A stretch of DNA of 64,000 bases from Clavelina lepadiformis (taxonomy: Eukaryota; Chordata; Ascidiacea; Aplousobranchia; Clavelinidae), in assembly GCF_947623445.1 (NCBI RefSeq), contig NC_135246.1, positions 684,501 to 748,500 on the forward strand. Reading direction: 5' to 3'. The notes below the pieces were generated by a model. It was not told the DNA's origin and searched no databases. It saw nothing but the letters and a program-made list of their open reading frames with translations. Position 1 is the first letter of the stretch. Every line of letters starts with the position of its first letter. A program made the position numbers and the translations under genes. Below, piece after piece: positions 1-12,115 of the stretch.

Positions 1-3000
1 GAAGTTTGACTGGAAATCACACACAGACTTCCCGCCAATGAGCAAATGGTGCTCGATCTCCACTCATAATCGAATTCGGAATATCTACCTGCAAACTGAA
101 CATCTTTTACTAAAATAATCATCAAATATACACCCATTAAGCAGTCAGAGACAGAGAGGTTGATGATTAAAATATGGTTGCATACAGAAGCATCTTTGTT
201 TTTCCGTTCCTTGAGATTTTTAGCAGAAATAATGGCGACGTAAAAGTTCCCCACAATGGTAAGTATAGTGACAATCCACAGCCATATTTTTAGACCAAAG
301 TTGTCAATCATATTACGAGCGGAAGAGAATAACCCAGGAATAAATTCATCCGATCCATCAACACATTCTTGTTTACCATTGAGAACTGAAGACTTTGGTA
401 TCGATACCAGATTTCCTACCTTTGTTGTGCAGTAGTACCTGTTGGTACAGTTTTTTTCGTCAATTCCATCATCACAGTTTTCCCTACCATCACATTTTTG
501 TAAGATGTCTATGCTATCCTTCTCATCAGCTTTGCATTGAAATCGTTAGAAACAGATTTTTTCATCAAATCCTTCGGAGCAGTTTGTGTCTTGTAAGTAC
601 TTCCACGCCTCATCAATGTAACCGTCACAATATCGATCTCCCATCGGGAAGTAAGTGCGGCAAGTATCATTACAAAATGCTGGAGGATTGGTACACGATT
701 TGCACTCATCAGAGAAGTCCAGGCATTCTGGTCTTCCATCGCACTGGACAGAAAATGTGTCGCCCTGTTTGTTCTTGCAATTAATTAAATCTTTGTCAAT
801 TTGCAAAGAAGACAAAGTATTAGAACCGTCATTTGATTCAATATTCCAAAATTTAAAGAAGTTGCATTGCGATGACCTAGAAAAGACATCCAGACACTCC
901 GGCAAAGATGGATTTTCGCAGAGACATTCGTCTGAAAGGTCAAAACAATCAATGACACCATCACAGACTTGCTTAGGTGAGATGATCAGGCGATTGTCTA
1001 CACACTTAAAGCAATGAAAGGAGCCATCACTGCTGAAACAAATATCAGAATTATCATAACATTGTGCGATGTCGTCGTATAAATTCCATTGAGGAAGGAC
1101 GCATAAAATTGTAGAAAACTTGGCCGAACACTTAAATCCAGGTTGAGAAGTTATTTCGTCAGTTCCGTCATTGCAGTCCTCCTTTCCATTGCAGAAGTTT
1201 TGGTCCAAGATTATGGATTGGTCAGTACATTGGAACACTTTGTTAGCGTTGCTAGTTGAAGTTTTTGTATCAGAACAGAAAGAAAAGCAAACCGCGTCAG
1301 TCATGTTGCAATCATACTTACTACATTCTAAGGAAGGTACATTTGTACAAGTAGAATTGTCACACCAAGGTGGGATACAAAAGCTTTCATTTTCTAACCT
1401 AATAACATCGAAATTGCAAGAACCCCAACTCAGTTTTTCCCATGACTTGATATACTGTTCATCATTACGATTATCACAGTCAAGCTTTCCATCATTGACG
1501 TATTTCATCGGGATACAACCTTTCCTTATATTGCAAGTAGGATAGTTCTTACGGAAGCAGGGACAGGTGAATTTGCCTTCCGGACAAGAACAATTCATTT
1601 CATCTGATGAGTCTTGGCAATCCTTTCTTGTATCACATCTCTCTATGAAAACAAAGACGCCAAATGTTGATGCACAGTGTATTAGTTTTATCAATAAATC
1701 TAAAGGTTAAAAAGTTTCCAACAAAACTTATGTGAAAACTGAACAAATTATCTTTTACTGATTTGTTCTTAAGCACAATGACATTCGATCCGCACATTGA
1801 ATTTTAACTCATATCTTTCTATTTGTACACACAATGAATAAGTGTCCTTGATGTTCCGGACCCATCATATATTCAAACGTGTAGGTTCTTTTTAATTGTA
1901 AGTCTTATTGTTAATCATTTTACTTATTATTTGCCTAATGTTCATCGTGACGCGACACCTAATCGAAAGACACTTTATCGAACGACACTTAATCGAACGA
2001 CAGTTTATCGAACGACACTTAATCGAACGACAGCTGATCGAAACGACAGCTGATCGAAACGACAGTTGATCGAACGACACTTTATCGAACCGACAGTTGA
2101 TCAAACGACACTTTATCGAACCGACAACTGATCAAAGCGACAGTTGATCGAATCGACTTTTGCTTCTCCCGCACACAGTCATAGCAAAACGTGGCGTACA
2201 GTTGCATTGTTTGCTGTAGAAAATTAAAATTTGGTGACTTTTCATAAAAAATGTTCAGCTATCTGTCCATGTTTGTTTGATAAAGTTGGATTTTGTAATT
2301 TTTGAGATATTGTGATATTTATATAATTTTGCTCTCTCCGCATTGAAGCGTAACGTTTTCGTTTACTCATTTACGCACCAATAACTTGACTAACTATTCT
2401 CTTTCGTTCTCTTCTCACAGCGGGGGCGCGGCGTAACAAGAAAAATTTCTAGAAATGTGTCACTTTTAGAAATACCTAATTTACACTAAATTCACGTTCT
2501 TTAGTTTTACAATTATGATGTATACAGGAAGCCAGATGATGTTTCTACTAACCTGTAAAAATCTCATCAGTCTACGACGCATAGTTTTCTAGTAATTAAC
2601 GATTGCAAATGTGTGTGCGGGGTCGGCCACACCTATTTTTTTTAGTAAACTCGCGAGCCTGGTTAGGATAGGGTTAAAAGATCCACAATTTATCGAAACA
2701 ACTGACGATATGCACTGTTAAAAGCACGACAACTGACGAAGTGCACATTTCAATCGCATTCATTTAATTACAAGTTGTGTGCAATTGCTCGAAGATAACT
2801 TTTTATGTCAATATTCGTTGAGTCATAATTTTCGACTATGCTCTTCAGCCGTTGGTTGACAGCGTCGTAGCGCTTCTTCCGAGGTGGGCCAGCAATTCCA
2901 GCACTCAATTGCTCAATTAACATTTCGTTGGAACCTTGTTCCCGCTTAATTTTTTTGACGAGTCTGCGAAGCGTCGGATGGGATATTGAGACACGCTTGC

Positions 3001-6000
3001 TGAACGCATTGTGCCATCCTTCAATACTATTATTCGTTCGTGGAAGGTCATCTTGAACCCGGTGGAAGACATTCCAACACCGGATAGGAAATAGAGGTTG
3101 ACGACGATTCCTGCGACACAATCGTCCAATCCAAGTAGTTTCGAAATAGTCAATGTATTCAGACAAGTGCTGCTCATCGTCGTCACTGAACGTGGCCAGG
3201 AAGTCCTCGAACCGTTGTACAACGTCTTCAGGCGGAACGAATGCCAGTGCCTGGAAGCATTTTATGCGAAGTTCTCGGTAACGGTGTATACGAGTGGCAC
3301 CGTGCGATTTTCATCGACCAGCGCGTGTATCGTGTACAGCTGGGATCCAAGTGGGGCAACATCAAATGTACCGTCACAAAACCAATTAGCGCAGTTGTTC
3401 AGTATATTCAGATTCTTTTGAGACGCAAACATATAGAATTCGTTCTCATCGTCTTCCTCGACAACGAAGGCTTCTCCCCTCGGTGTCACGCGGAGTTCAT
3501 CCATCAAGCCGTTTCCTTCTGGACATACGCGCTTTCGCTGTATCATCCGCTTTAATTATGTTGCTTTAGGGAGAGCACCAGCGGTATATACATCATAATT
3601 CATTAATGTACACCATTACAAAGACCGCACATCACAATGGCTTATTGTCTCAATGTTTGAGAAACACGTAAAAATCTTGCTTGAACTGTCGGTTCGATAA
3701 AGTGTCGTTCGATCAACTGTCGGTTTGATCAACTGTCGGTTCGATAAAGTGTCGTTCGATCAGCTGTCGGTTCGATAAAGTGTCGTTCGATCAACTGTCG
3801 TTTCGATTAACTGTCGTTCGATAAAGAGTCGTTCGATCAGCTGTCGTTTCGATCAGCTGTCGTTCGATAAAGTGTCGTTCGATAAAGTGTCTTTCGATAA
3901 AGTGTCATAGTACCAATGTTCATAACGCTTGACACTTTTTCATCGTATTTATGGAATGATTTAGACCAAGTGGACAAGAAGCCGAGTGAAGTCAAATTCC
4001 GTGATCACCTTTAGTCACGTGTTTAAATATCTTGCCAAGACACGTCATTAGCTCCGAACCGACAACCTCTTGGTTGTCGGCTTGCCTCTTTATTGCAAGA
4101 TCACGCAGCCGACCCTGATACGACGAATCTGACCCGACTAAGAAAACGACACAGAAAGTGAAATCGTAAGGTTCCAAGGTCACGCTTTAAAGAAGCATGT
4201 TAAGTTAATCTTGGACAGTAATGTCGATGCTGCTTTAGACTGAGAATTACCCCACCAAACGCTATGTTCAAAATTTCCGCATCGCAAACATAAATGGTAA
4301 TAATAATGTGACCACGTATTTTTGTCATCAATTTTCTTTTCATTAATGTACTTTAAACTTAACGGAAGATTTCTAATTCCATAAAGTTTAATAAAGTTCG
4401 TTTAAAAACTTGCTAAGTTTAAAGTACATTAACGGCAGGCCAACCGTGACAAGGAAAAAAATGCCAGCTGTACAGTATAACTGGCGATAACTTCAGTTTG
4501 GATCGGTGTTAAGAGTTAAATACAATGGAAGAAGCGATTGGTTGGACACGTTGAACGATGGTTGATGATTATGGCAAAATAGATTAATTATCGTTCTAAT
4601 GGCAAATCTGAAATTTTCAAACATCTCTGCAAACATTCTTATCTCAAATAGATTTTGCTGAACCGGACATTTTATCAACGGGCTGTCATCATCGGACACT
4701 GAAGATAAAAGAAATTTCACAAATCTTTAACCGTTGCTCAGCGTAGACAATAAAATTACTCAGCAAACCAAACTGGACAGAGTAGGTAAGTTTCTTAGAT
4801 CTTCACAAATGTAGCGAATCGATCTCACACGACAATGGCGCTATGGAGTAGTTGTCGGTTGATTACTCTCAGAGTCACCTGAATGAAAACTTTGCTGCCA
4901 GAAGCATAACAAGTCCAGTAACGTTTGGTAAAGACAAACAAGGAATTAAAGATGGACGTCGAAACTGCAAGGTCAAGAAGCGAAATATGACCGATCTACG
5001 ACTACTCATATCTTCGTAGTTAAAACTTAGTTTGAACCACTAAGGCCAAGTAATGACATGTTGTCATTCGTGAAAAAAAAGGAAATGCGCTGAAAGACTC
5101 TGGACTGTAAAGCATACCTGTTGAAAGAAAACCGGCGACCGACAACAAAAATTCATCTCAATTCAAAGAAATCTCTTAAAAGCACTCGTCCAATCTAAGT
5201 TCAAAAGAACATAAAACGCCCGAAAGTGGCATTTGCTGGCCCGTAAATATAAGGTAACCCAACCGGAAGAAGATTTATAAGAACATCGACAACTCATAAA
5301 GGGAAGGACAAAACGAGAGCTAAGCGATGATCGTCCAACAACACCGGTAAACCACCAGACCTGATTGAATATTTTTTCTCCAGCTTTCGCTTTTACTACG
5401 GCACAGTTGTAAAAATAATTTGATTTGAACAGAATTAGTTTCCTCTTTTTCAGAACTTAGCGTTCCCTTCTTTTGTATGAAGCCGCCATTACCACTTCTT
5501 TTACGAATGGAAACCCCTGCCTCAAATCTATGCAAAGAGGTCGTCATACATAATGCTGAGTTATCGCTGTCGGACTTGCTTATTAAGACGTGCATTTGAA
5601 ACGTATTATTGTTTACCAAGCCTAAGATCTTGTGGACAATAGGAGCTTATGTGACGAAATGACGTAACAATTACGTGTTTTACTGCATGTTTATTGTATG
5701 TTGATTTTATCAGTGATTAAGTGATGTATATTCGCGTTATGCATCTGTATGACGACATAAAAATAACTGTATGAATGAACAAACAAGATTAGCAATATAC
5801 ATCAAATAATACGTAATCATTTTCTAATAAATGAATCAACTTTCGACCTATTTTTAAAATTATGTCTAAATAAACCATTTAATAACAAGAAATTAAACAT
5901 CGTTAAAAATTAACTAAAGCTAAATACCATCAAGTTTTAAAACTCAAACCTCACCTACCATCATGTTTATAACATACAAGTCCAACAGTTAAATAGCCAT

Positions 6001-9000
6001 AAAAATAATAACATTAGTAAGGAACTTCACCCACCATCGTGCTCATAACATATACGTCCAATTCTTTTACAAGAGTAAGTATCAATCTTATTACAAGCGC
6101 AATTATTTGGCCGCTGTGACGGACATGATGATGGACAATTCCATTCGTCGCTGCCATCTGGACAGACTGTATATCCATCGCATCTTTCTGTACGATGTGT
6201 TTTTAATTAGTCAGGATAATGTGAAAATATGTTTTTGTAAATAATCACAAAACTATTAATACTAGCAATGAACTTCACCCACCATCGTGCTCATAACATA
6301 TACGTCCATTTCCATTACAATAGTAATCATTATTACAAGCGCAATTATTTGGCCGCTGTGACGGACATGATGATGGACAATTCCATTCGTCGCTGCTATC
6401 TGGACAGTCTGTATATCCATCGCATCTTTCTGTGCGATGTGTTTTTAATTAGTCAGGATAATGTGAAAATATGTTTTTGTAAATAATCACAAAAATATTA
6501 ATACTAGCAATGAACTTCACCCACCATCGTGCTTATAACATACATATTCAGTTCCTTCACAAGAGAAATCATTAATCTTATTACAAGCGCAATTATATGG
6601 CAGCCATGACGGACATGATGATGGACAATTCCATTCGTCGCTCCCATCTGGACAGTTTGCAAATCCATCGCATCTTTCTGTACGATGTGTTTTTAATAAA
6701 TCAAGATAATCTGACAAGCAAATTAACTTTTACCGTTTAGGCATAAAATTTTTTTAAAATATTAATTTTACCAAAGATATTTTATTTGCAGATTTACAAC
6801 AGTTTAGCAGCCAAGTCATTATTATTTATCTTAATGTGTTTCAAAAACATTTTCACCGCATTATATAAAATAGTGTTTTACATGCTTTGGTCTTAGCTTT
6901 TGTAACATAATAAGTTATGTCACACGTTTTGGTTCACTTTTACCTCTAATCTGTAGATTCTGTGTTGACATTAGCGCTTTATACACATTGGTCAGAAATT
7001 TGTGTCTTATAAACACCATGCAGTTCTGTTCCAGACTAATGGTGACCATGTTTTTCTCACTGAGTACCGTGCATTAGAAATTTAATCAGAGGTCAGCAAA
7101 CTCCGTTATCACAAAGCTGTGTATGGACAAGTCGGAATAAAACAGGATTTGTAACGATCGCAACCGATCTGACAGGTTCATAATTCTGCCCGATCGTCTA
7201 CGTGTACTTTCACTCAACTGTGCATCAGTTTGTTTGTATCTTTCGGATCCATTTCGACAAACTTGTATCTTCTCCGGCAGCAGGTGTAAAAGTCTCTTTC
7301 ATAATTCGTTGGTTTCGGGCCCAATAAACATTTGGAAGGTGTCAATTCTTGACCCATTTGCTTTGGTGCCAAGTCATGCACAGATACAGTTGATTCTTTG
7401 CCATTTGGGTGCCAGATGCAGGTAGATAGCGTTCTCTTAGTGGACTTTTATAATCGATTGAAATATTCTCCAAGAGCTGTGTTGCTTATATGAGATGAGT
7501 GCTTTTAAAATTAAAAAACAGCGGCTTAATCTCTGCACAGATTAGACTCTGGGCACAAAATTTCAAAAGACCGCCAAAGGTATCTTGCATTTACGAGATG
7601 GTGTAGGCGACAGATTCTAGGATGATCGAAGTTCCTGTAAATTTCCACGAGATTACTTTTGTAAACGATGATGTTGCCCCAGAGAATTCGTTTTAAACTT
7701 TCGAGAGCATGTCAGGGACCGCATTGATGTCCTTCCAGGTTTACGAATGATTTTGTATGAATTTTGACTTATAGACAAGATCTTGCATTCTTTGTTCAAT
7801 CCTACACCTCTGGATCTTGCTATTCTTGATTTTATCATTGTTCTGAAGATTGAACATGTACGCTGCCGATCGTTGAGCAGTGAATTGTTTGAAAGTAACG
7901 GACATGAGTGAACTTTTACAAACGTTCGCAAGCATCGGCTTCTACGAAAGTAGTTTTTTGTTGCAAATTGCACGAAAGTAAAACGATTAAAAAGCACATT
8001 ATTATTTTGTACAAGGCTTCTATTAATTGTAGCAACAATTCTCTATCACGACTCGCAAAAGTTAAACATTTATTGATTTTTCAAACCTATCAGTCGAGTT
8101 CTGCAGTTTTAAAAATGCTTTAAATGATTCTATGATTAGAACTAGGTCGGGAACTATCAGATATATCTGGAAACCTGCGATTAATTACGCATAAGATATA
8201 ATGCCAATAAACATTTTGTTTTATTTGTCTATTGTGAAAATTTACTTTAGAAAGCAAATATGCTGTTATTGCTGTTGTACACTCTGCAGCAGGTTTTGTT
8301 TCGACAACACAAAAGACGGATATTAACGTTTGCAATATGCTTAAGAGATGTGTGAAAATCTCGTGCATGTTACCAGTCACTTAACTGAGCTGTACTTGCT
8401 GAAATAATTAGATACGGGAACGTAGTTCACATCACAAACATGACTCATTGCAACTCTCGCTTCTATGACCCGGACAGCGTTGACTTCAGATGACGTTAAA
8501 TCGGTTGCATTGAAATCTTCCGATGATGAAACGTGTGAAACCATTTGTGCTAACTATTCAATTAACTCTGTTCTCAACCTAGGATCTTCCTAAATTTAAG
8601 CAAACTACCTGCCACATCTGAATAGGTGGCGACATTCCCTTGCCAACACTCCAGACGCCAAATACTTCAGTATATTTACAAAATTGAACAATTCTATTCG
8701 AATTAAAATCCATGATCTGACTTGGAACCCAGCAAAATTAAGTTGGGACTCTTATTACTGAGTTTGGATTATTTCGGTGCAGGAGAAACTGGTTTTTCTT
8801 TACATAGGCTGGAAATGAATGGAAAAGAGTACACGGCTGAGCAGGCGACTTAGTTTTACCGAACTTAAACAAAAAAAAATACTTAAACCGACCTCAACAA
8901 ACAAACTAAAAATATACTTTAACACAAGTTTAATATACAATACTGTGTTTGGCTGACATTTCACACTCGATAACTCTTAACATTATGACGTCACAATGGA

Positions 9001-11075
9001 TTATCTCTAAAAACGTAGATAAATGTCGATTAAACTCAAAACAAGATTATTAACATAACTTCACCAATATATTCTCGTAAATTACATGATTATTACATGA
9101 CCCCCTCCTTTACAATTTTAAGTCATGTTATTAAACGATCTCATTTGACCATGCAGTTAATAATTTTAATTGATAAGTTCAAGGCGTTATTGATGATTTA
9201 GCGTCGAATTGAAAATATGATTCAAACAAAAATCTAACTAAGCTATGCATAGCTTTCATTTTAATTCCAAGTAAATAATTTAAATCTCTGCACAGATTTT
9301 AAGAATTTTGTTTAACCAACGACAACAACTAATTCAACTTACCGTCATCATGATAGCATCTGATTATATTACCGCAAGTGTCGTTTCCTTCCTTGTAACA
9401 ATCACATTTGTGTTTAGATGTAATAATATCATCATCGCAATTATCTTCATCGCTGTTATCCCCGCAATCATCATATCCATCACACCTCCATGATGCTGGT
9501 ATATATCGACCATTCTTGCATTGGAATCCTCCCCCACACTTCTCGCTATAGTCATCTCTCCTATTCACGCAATCCAACTCTCCATCACACACTCTGCTTT
9601 CATCGATGCATTGATAAAATCTCATACCGACTCCATCATAGCACTGGTACTCGCCAGGAACGCATCTACAATCTATTTCGTCAGCTCCATTCGAGCAATC
9701 TTGTTGCCCGTCACAGACCCACGATTGTGGTATGCACTCACGGGATTCCCCTGTTGCATCATCCTCACACCTGCAGTTGAACTCGGATGGTTGGCAGCGT
9801 GGAAGTTGATAATGGCACCGACCTAAAAACAAACAAAATATTCTTGCAGCATTATCACCATGCGTCGAATATTTCCTTAGTTCTGTTTTACTATCCTTTA
9901 TTACGTCACATGTCATCATCATCAAACACACCGCCTATTACGACAGTCAGTAATACGTGACGTCACATGTCGTTGTTTAAACAGTTTACGTCAATCAAAC
10001 TTAGAAAAGAATTTGTTTAAAAGTCATTGGTTATTACAATAAGTGTCCAATAAAACGCCAGACACTAATTAACTAAACCAAGAATTTTTTCAAACACGAA
10101 ACTATCCGACCAATATTTTCTAAACACGCAACTGACAAACTAGACTCTTGCTAACAACCAACAACAACAACAACAACTTTAACGAGCAGCTACAACCCGA
10201 TCAATCAGCAAAATGTGTAAGATTATAAGAAAAGCAAAGAGTTGTCATAATAATAAGTCCGCCTGATAAACCGTCATCCTCACATGTCCAACAAGTATGA
10301 GCTCTTGACATCAAGCTCTAGACGTGGTCATTCTTAATTGGCTATATGTTGTAGACGTTGTATAACAAACGTTGTATTGTTGTATAACACTGATAATAAT
10401 TAATCATAAAATGTTGCTCCACCTGCCCAACAAGTATGAGGTGTTCTTGACGTGATCATTCTTAGTCAGCTATACGGGTTAGACGTCACATAACACTGAT
10501 AATAATTACATAATGCTGCTCCTTACACCGAGCGCTAAACATCAAAAATCAAGTTCTTTTTATTATGACGTCATAATTTCTTTCCTTTCAGGCATTTATT
10601 TTCGAGCACAAATTATGTACTTTACCCAAATTTAAAAAACAACAAAACAATCATAGTCATAAATTGAAATAACCATGATGCGATATACGAAAGCAGCGGT
10701 ACGCTGAAAAATCCAGCAAGATAATGTACAGAAACCGAACTTATCAATTTTGCTTCTTTCGGCGTCGACATCTCAATTGTCATCGTCACAATATTGTTAC
10801 AGATGAGTCAGTGACTCAATAATCACCATCACAGTAGGCTAGTTTAAAGTATTTTATAAGTAGACTTATATACTAGTCTATTCGGTGGGTTTCCTACGTG
10901 GTCCCTCTGTTGACCACCAATGATCCACCAAGATGTCGTGGTCAACAAACCTTTCAATAAATTTACGATTTAAAACAAATTACTCACGTAAATCGCCAAG
11001 TTCATCCAATGAAAGCTGAGGTCTTGCTTGTGCCGAGGCCAGAAGCATCACCATCAATAAAAAGATCGACTTCAT
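1..11075 (-). CDS. LDLa-repeat seven-transmembrane receptor (GRL101/relaxin-receptor-like), 3' end outside window
   Basis: Multi-exon rhodopsin-class receptor with an LDL-receptor class A ectodomain. Exons read from the sequence: 10988-11075 (start ATG at 11073-11075, signal peptide MKSIFLLMVMLLASAQA), 9343-9825, 6525-6677, 6283-6429, 6035-6187, and 1642 to the left edge. Every junction is phase 1 with GT-AG signals (donors GTGAGT, GTAAGT, GTGGGT). Repeated CDG..DC..GSDE..C cores mark the LDLa modules, which in this family bind calcium and ligand. The last exon runs into transmembrane helices: TM1 LWIVTILTIVGNFYVAIISA, TM2 with NLSVSDCLMGVYL, then the start of TM3. The TM2 signature is that of the leucine-rich-repeat/glycoprotein-hormone receptor group, as in snail GRL101, although no leucine-rich repeats are visible here. 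One in-frame TAA lies at 546-548 between two LDLa modules, and the same frame continues into the helices. The ligand is unknown. Confidence is high for the class and lower for intactness. Confidence 0.85.
1954..2158. repeat. left terminal repeat array of the MULE
   Basis: About a dozen tandem 16-18 bp units alternate between forms such as CGAACGACACTTTAT and CGAAACGACAGCTGAT. The block reappears in inverted orientation at 3690-3906. The inverted terminal repeat of this transposon is thus itself a minisatellite. Confidence 0.8.
2160..2673. mobile_element. piggyBac-type MITE, left end lost, nested in the MULE
   Basis: This 0.5-kb block is the same family as 34254-34803: shared core from CTTCTCCCGCACACAGTC through GGGGTCGGCCACACC to the right end GCCTGGTTAGGATAGGG followed by TTAA (2674-2677). 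The left inverted repeat seen in the other copy is absent, and the MULE terminal array runs straight into the core. It has no coding capacity. Confidence 0.75.
2768..3546 (-). pseudogene. MULE transposase relic
   Basis: Two minus-strand blocks. The upstream block (3546 to 3262) contains NWFCDGTFDVAP, QLYTIHALV and VPLVYTV, the region of the first catalytic Asp (CDGTF) in animal MULE transposases. The downstream block (about 3270 to 2768) contains ALAFVPPEDVVQ, TWIGR, PLFPIRCWNVFHR and DLPRTNNSIEGWHNAFS, the conserved C-terminal half. The blocks are in different frames, and the stretch that normally joins them is missing, judging from family organisation about 70 residues with the second catalytic Asp. 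No N-terminal FLYWCH zinc finger is visible. The protein cannot be active. Confidence 0.8.
3690..3906. repeat. right terminal repeat array of the MULE
   Basis: Inverted partner of the 1954-2158 array, built of units such as GTTCGATAAAGTGTC and GTTCGATCAACTGTC. The outermost 20 bp line up without gaps against the left end, which fixes the element boundary next to the 9-bp target duplication. Confidence 0.8.
4343..4432. repeat. perfect 19-bp inverted repeat
   Basis: TTAATGTACTTTAAACTTA at 4343-4361 is repeated in inverse at 4414-4432 with a 52-bp loop. It may be a tiny MITE or a hairpin. No flanking duplication was identified. Confidence 0.5.
5950..5982 (-). pseudogene. remnant of a fourth LDLa exon copy
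   Basis: The minus strand here matches the 3' end of the triplicated exon (CYKHDG followed by GGTGAGG) and nothing upstream of it. It is therefore a truncated relic at the downstream end of the array. No acceptor is retained, so it should not be spliced in. Confidence 0.55.
6035..6677 (-). repeat. three tandem copies of one LDLa-coding exon
   Basis: Exons at 6525-6677, 6283-6429 and 6035-6187 (153, 147 and 153 bp) are near-identical, as are the introns between them, with a spacing of about 245 bp. Each starts with the ERCDG core, carries CPD(G/S)SDEWNCPSSCPS and ends at YxHDG before donor GTGGGT. All are phase 1 at both ends and a multiple of three long, so any number can be kept or skipped without a frame change. 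The middle copy is two residues shorter. The near-identity of the introns as well as the exons points to recent unequal crossing-over. Confidence 0.85.
6678..9342. other. receptor intron with no recognisable content
   Basis: This lies between receptor exons 9343-9825 and 6525-6677. Short open frames at 7653-7997 (minus) and elsewhere show no domain, no conserved motif and no splice pattern. A minus-strand stretch at about 7230-7430 reads LSTCIWHPNGKES and CCRRRYKFVEMDPKD before stops, and might be a decayed coding fragment of unknown origin. Confidence 0.4.
9826..10987. other. first receptor intron with a diverged tandem duplication
   Basis: The segment 10276-10410 is repeated, diverged, at about 10417-10530. 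Both copies carry CCAACAAGTATGAG, a GTCATTCTTA or GATCATTCTTA stretch and CACTGATAATAATTA. A short CAA run lies near 10152-10177. No coding content is seen. Confidence 0.5.
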
Positions 11076-11677
11076 TTTTAATCTTAGCTAAGAGTAGAAC
11101 TTTTTGCTCCTGCACAAAAAAGATATTGCTGTCATGTTGATAATGATCTTTGTAATAACCGCTGTGTGAAGTAATCAATACCATATGACGTGATAATCGA
11201 GATACCACGCGTAACGTCCAAATTAGCGTTGTTGTTTATTCAAATTATATGATTTAAGTAATAATAATTTTTATGATTTTGCGTATTCCAAAACTCCAAA
11301 TATCTTTGTCATTGCGTGTCTAGACTCATAGTAATTCGCTTTCCTTGTCTTAACTTCCTTTCTTTAGATATGGAGACCCATGACCTGCTTTGCTACCATG
11401 TGCTTGTTAATCCCAGCCAACTTAGTCTATGTATTGCAGTTGATAGCCTGACTTGTTTAAGTGATTGCTGGCATGCAGTATGGTAAGTTATTTGCCAGCA
11501 AATCTGTTTTAATGTCTATATTTGTTAGCCACGTGATTGAGATCTAATTTAATAGTATCGCCGATTATTTATATTGTGTGCAGACTCACAGGGTAGTGAT
11601 CATTTCCATACTTTGGCCTTGTCTCTAATTTCAGATGATAAATAATATTACCTTTGGTTCTGTACTTATAGAAATCA

Positions 11678-11716
<39 letters not shown>

Positions 11717-12101
11717 CGCCCACAGATTTGTAGCTGTTCTGTCCATCTTTCGAGTGATCATTTCTTTCTAGCCGTTCAATATAAAAACCGTCGAGAAATC
11801 GGTGTGCATTTCTAAAATCTAGGGCAGGGTGGAATTCAGGCCTTGCTGGCCCGAAGGACACCCCTTAGGTGATCAGCAATTGAAAATTTTCCGGTTGCAC
11901 CACGTGATCAACTTCACAGGAATGGTCAATAATAATTGGCAAAGTGCCATACCAATAAGGAAACAACAAAAGAAGCTCGTCTACAAACAGGGATTGTAAA
12001 AAATACTGGTACTGTATATAGAGGTCATATGGTTTCGTCAATGCGACGTAATTAATTATCAATTAATCGTATAAAAGCTGCCACGTGCGGTCCAGTCTTG
12101 T
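11076..12101. other. intergenic stretch upstream of the receptor gene
   Basis: This holds the presumed receptor promoter, though no TATA or other core element can be assigned with confidence. It also contains the CA microsatellite at 11679-11712. No gene is seen. Confidence 0.4.
11679..11712. repeat. CA dinucleotide microsatellite, 17 units
   Basis: An uninterrupted CA run of 34 bp. Confidence 0.95.
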
Positions 12102-12115
12102 CCCAGATAGCACGT
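12102..12115 (+). repeat. left terminal inverted repeat of the CACTA-like element
   Basis: CCCAGATAGCACGT, preceded by GT. It is followed by GC-rich subterminal motifs (GGGCCGACGTCGAGCC, GTCGGACCTCGGTCGG) that stand out against the AT-rich surroundings. Confidence 0.75.

Larger units (their letters stand above)
1946..3914. mobile_element. Mutator-like DNA transposon (MULE), decayed, in a receptor intron
   Basis: The element is flanked by a perfect 9-bp direct repeat, aatgttcat, at 1937-1945 and 3915-3923, the target duplication size typical of Mutator elements. Its two ends are long inverted repeats made of short tandem units: GACAC(T/C)TWATCGAA on the left and the reverse complement on the right. 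Between them lies a minus-strand MULE transposase relic (2768-3546) and a nested piggyBac-type MITE (2160-2673). It sits in the intron between receptor exons 6035-6187 and 1642-1, in the same orientation as the host gene. Confidence 0.8.
3924..6034. other. receptor intron, remainder
   Basis: Apart from the 4343-4432 inverted repeat and the exon relic at 5950-5982, I see no gene, recognisable repeat or RNA here. Open frames on either strand (for example minus 5320-5619) lack recognisable motifs and splice context. Confidence 0.5.

Noticed and set aside
395-1545. Plus-strand open frames opposite the LDLa exon (for example 655-1017 and 1171-1545).
   Set aside because: These are shadows of the Cys-rich minus-strand coding exon, which carries clear LDLa motifs.
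9308-9826. Plus-strand open frames at 9308-9826.
   Set aside because: Antisense of the receptor exon 9343-9825, which has the splice sites and LDLa motifs on the minus strand.
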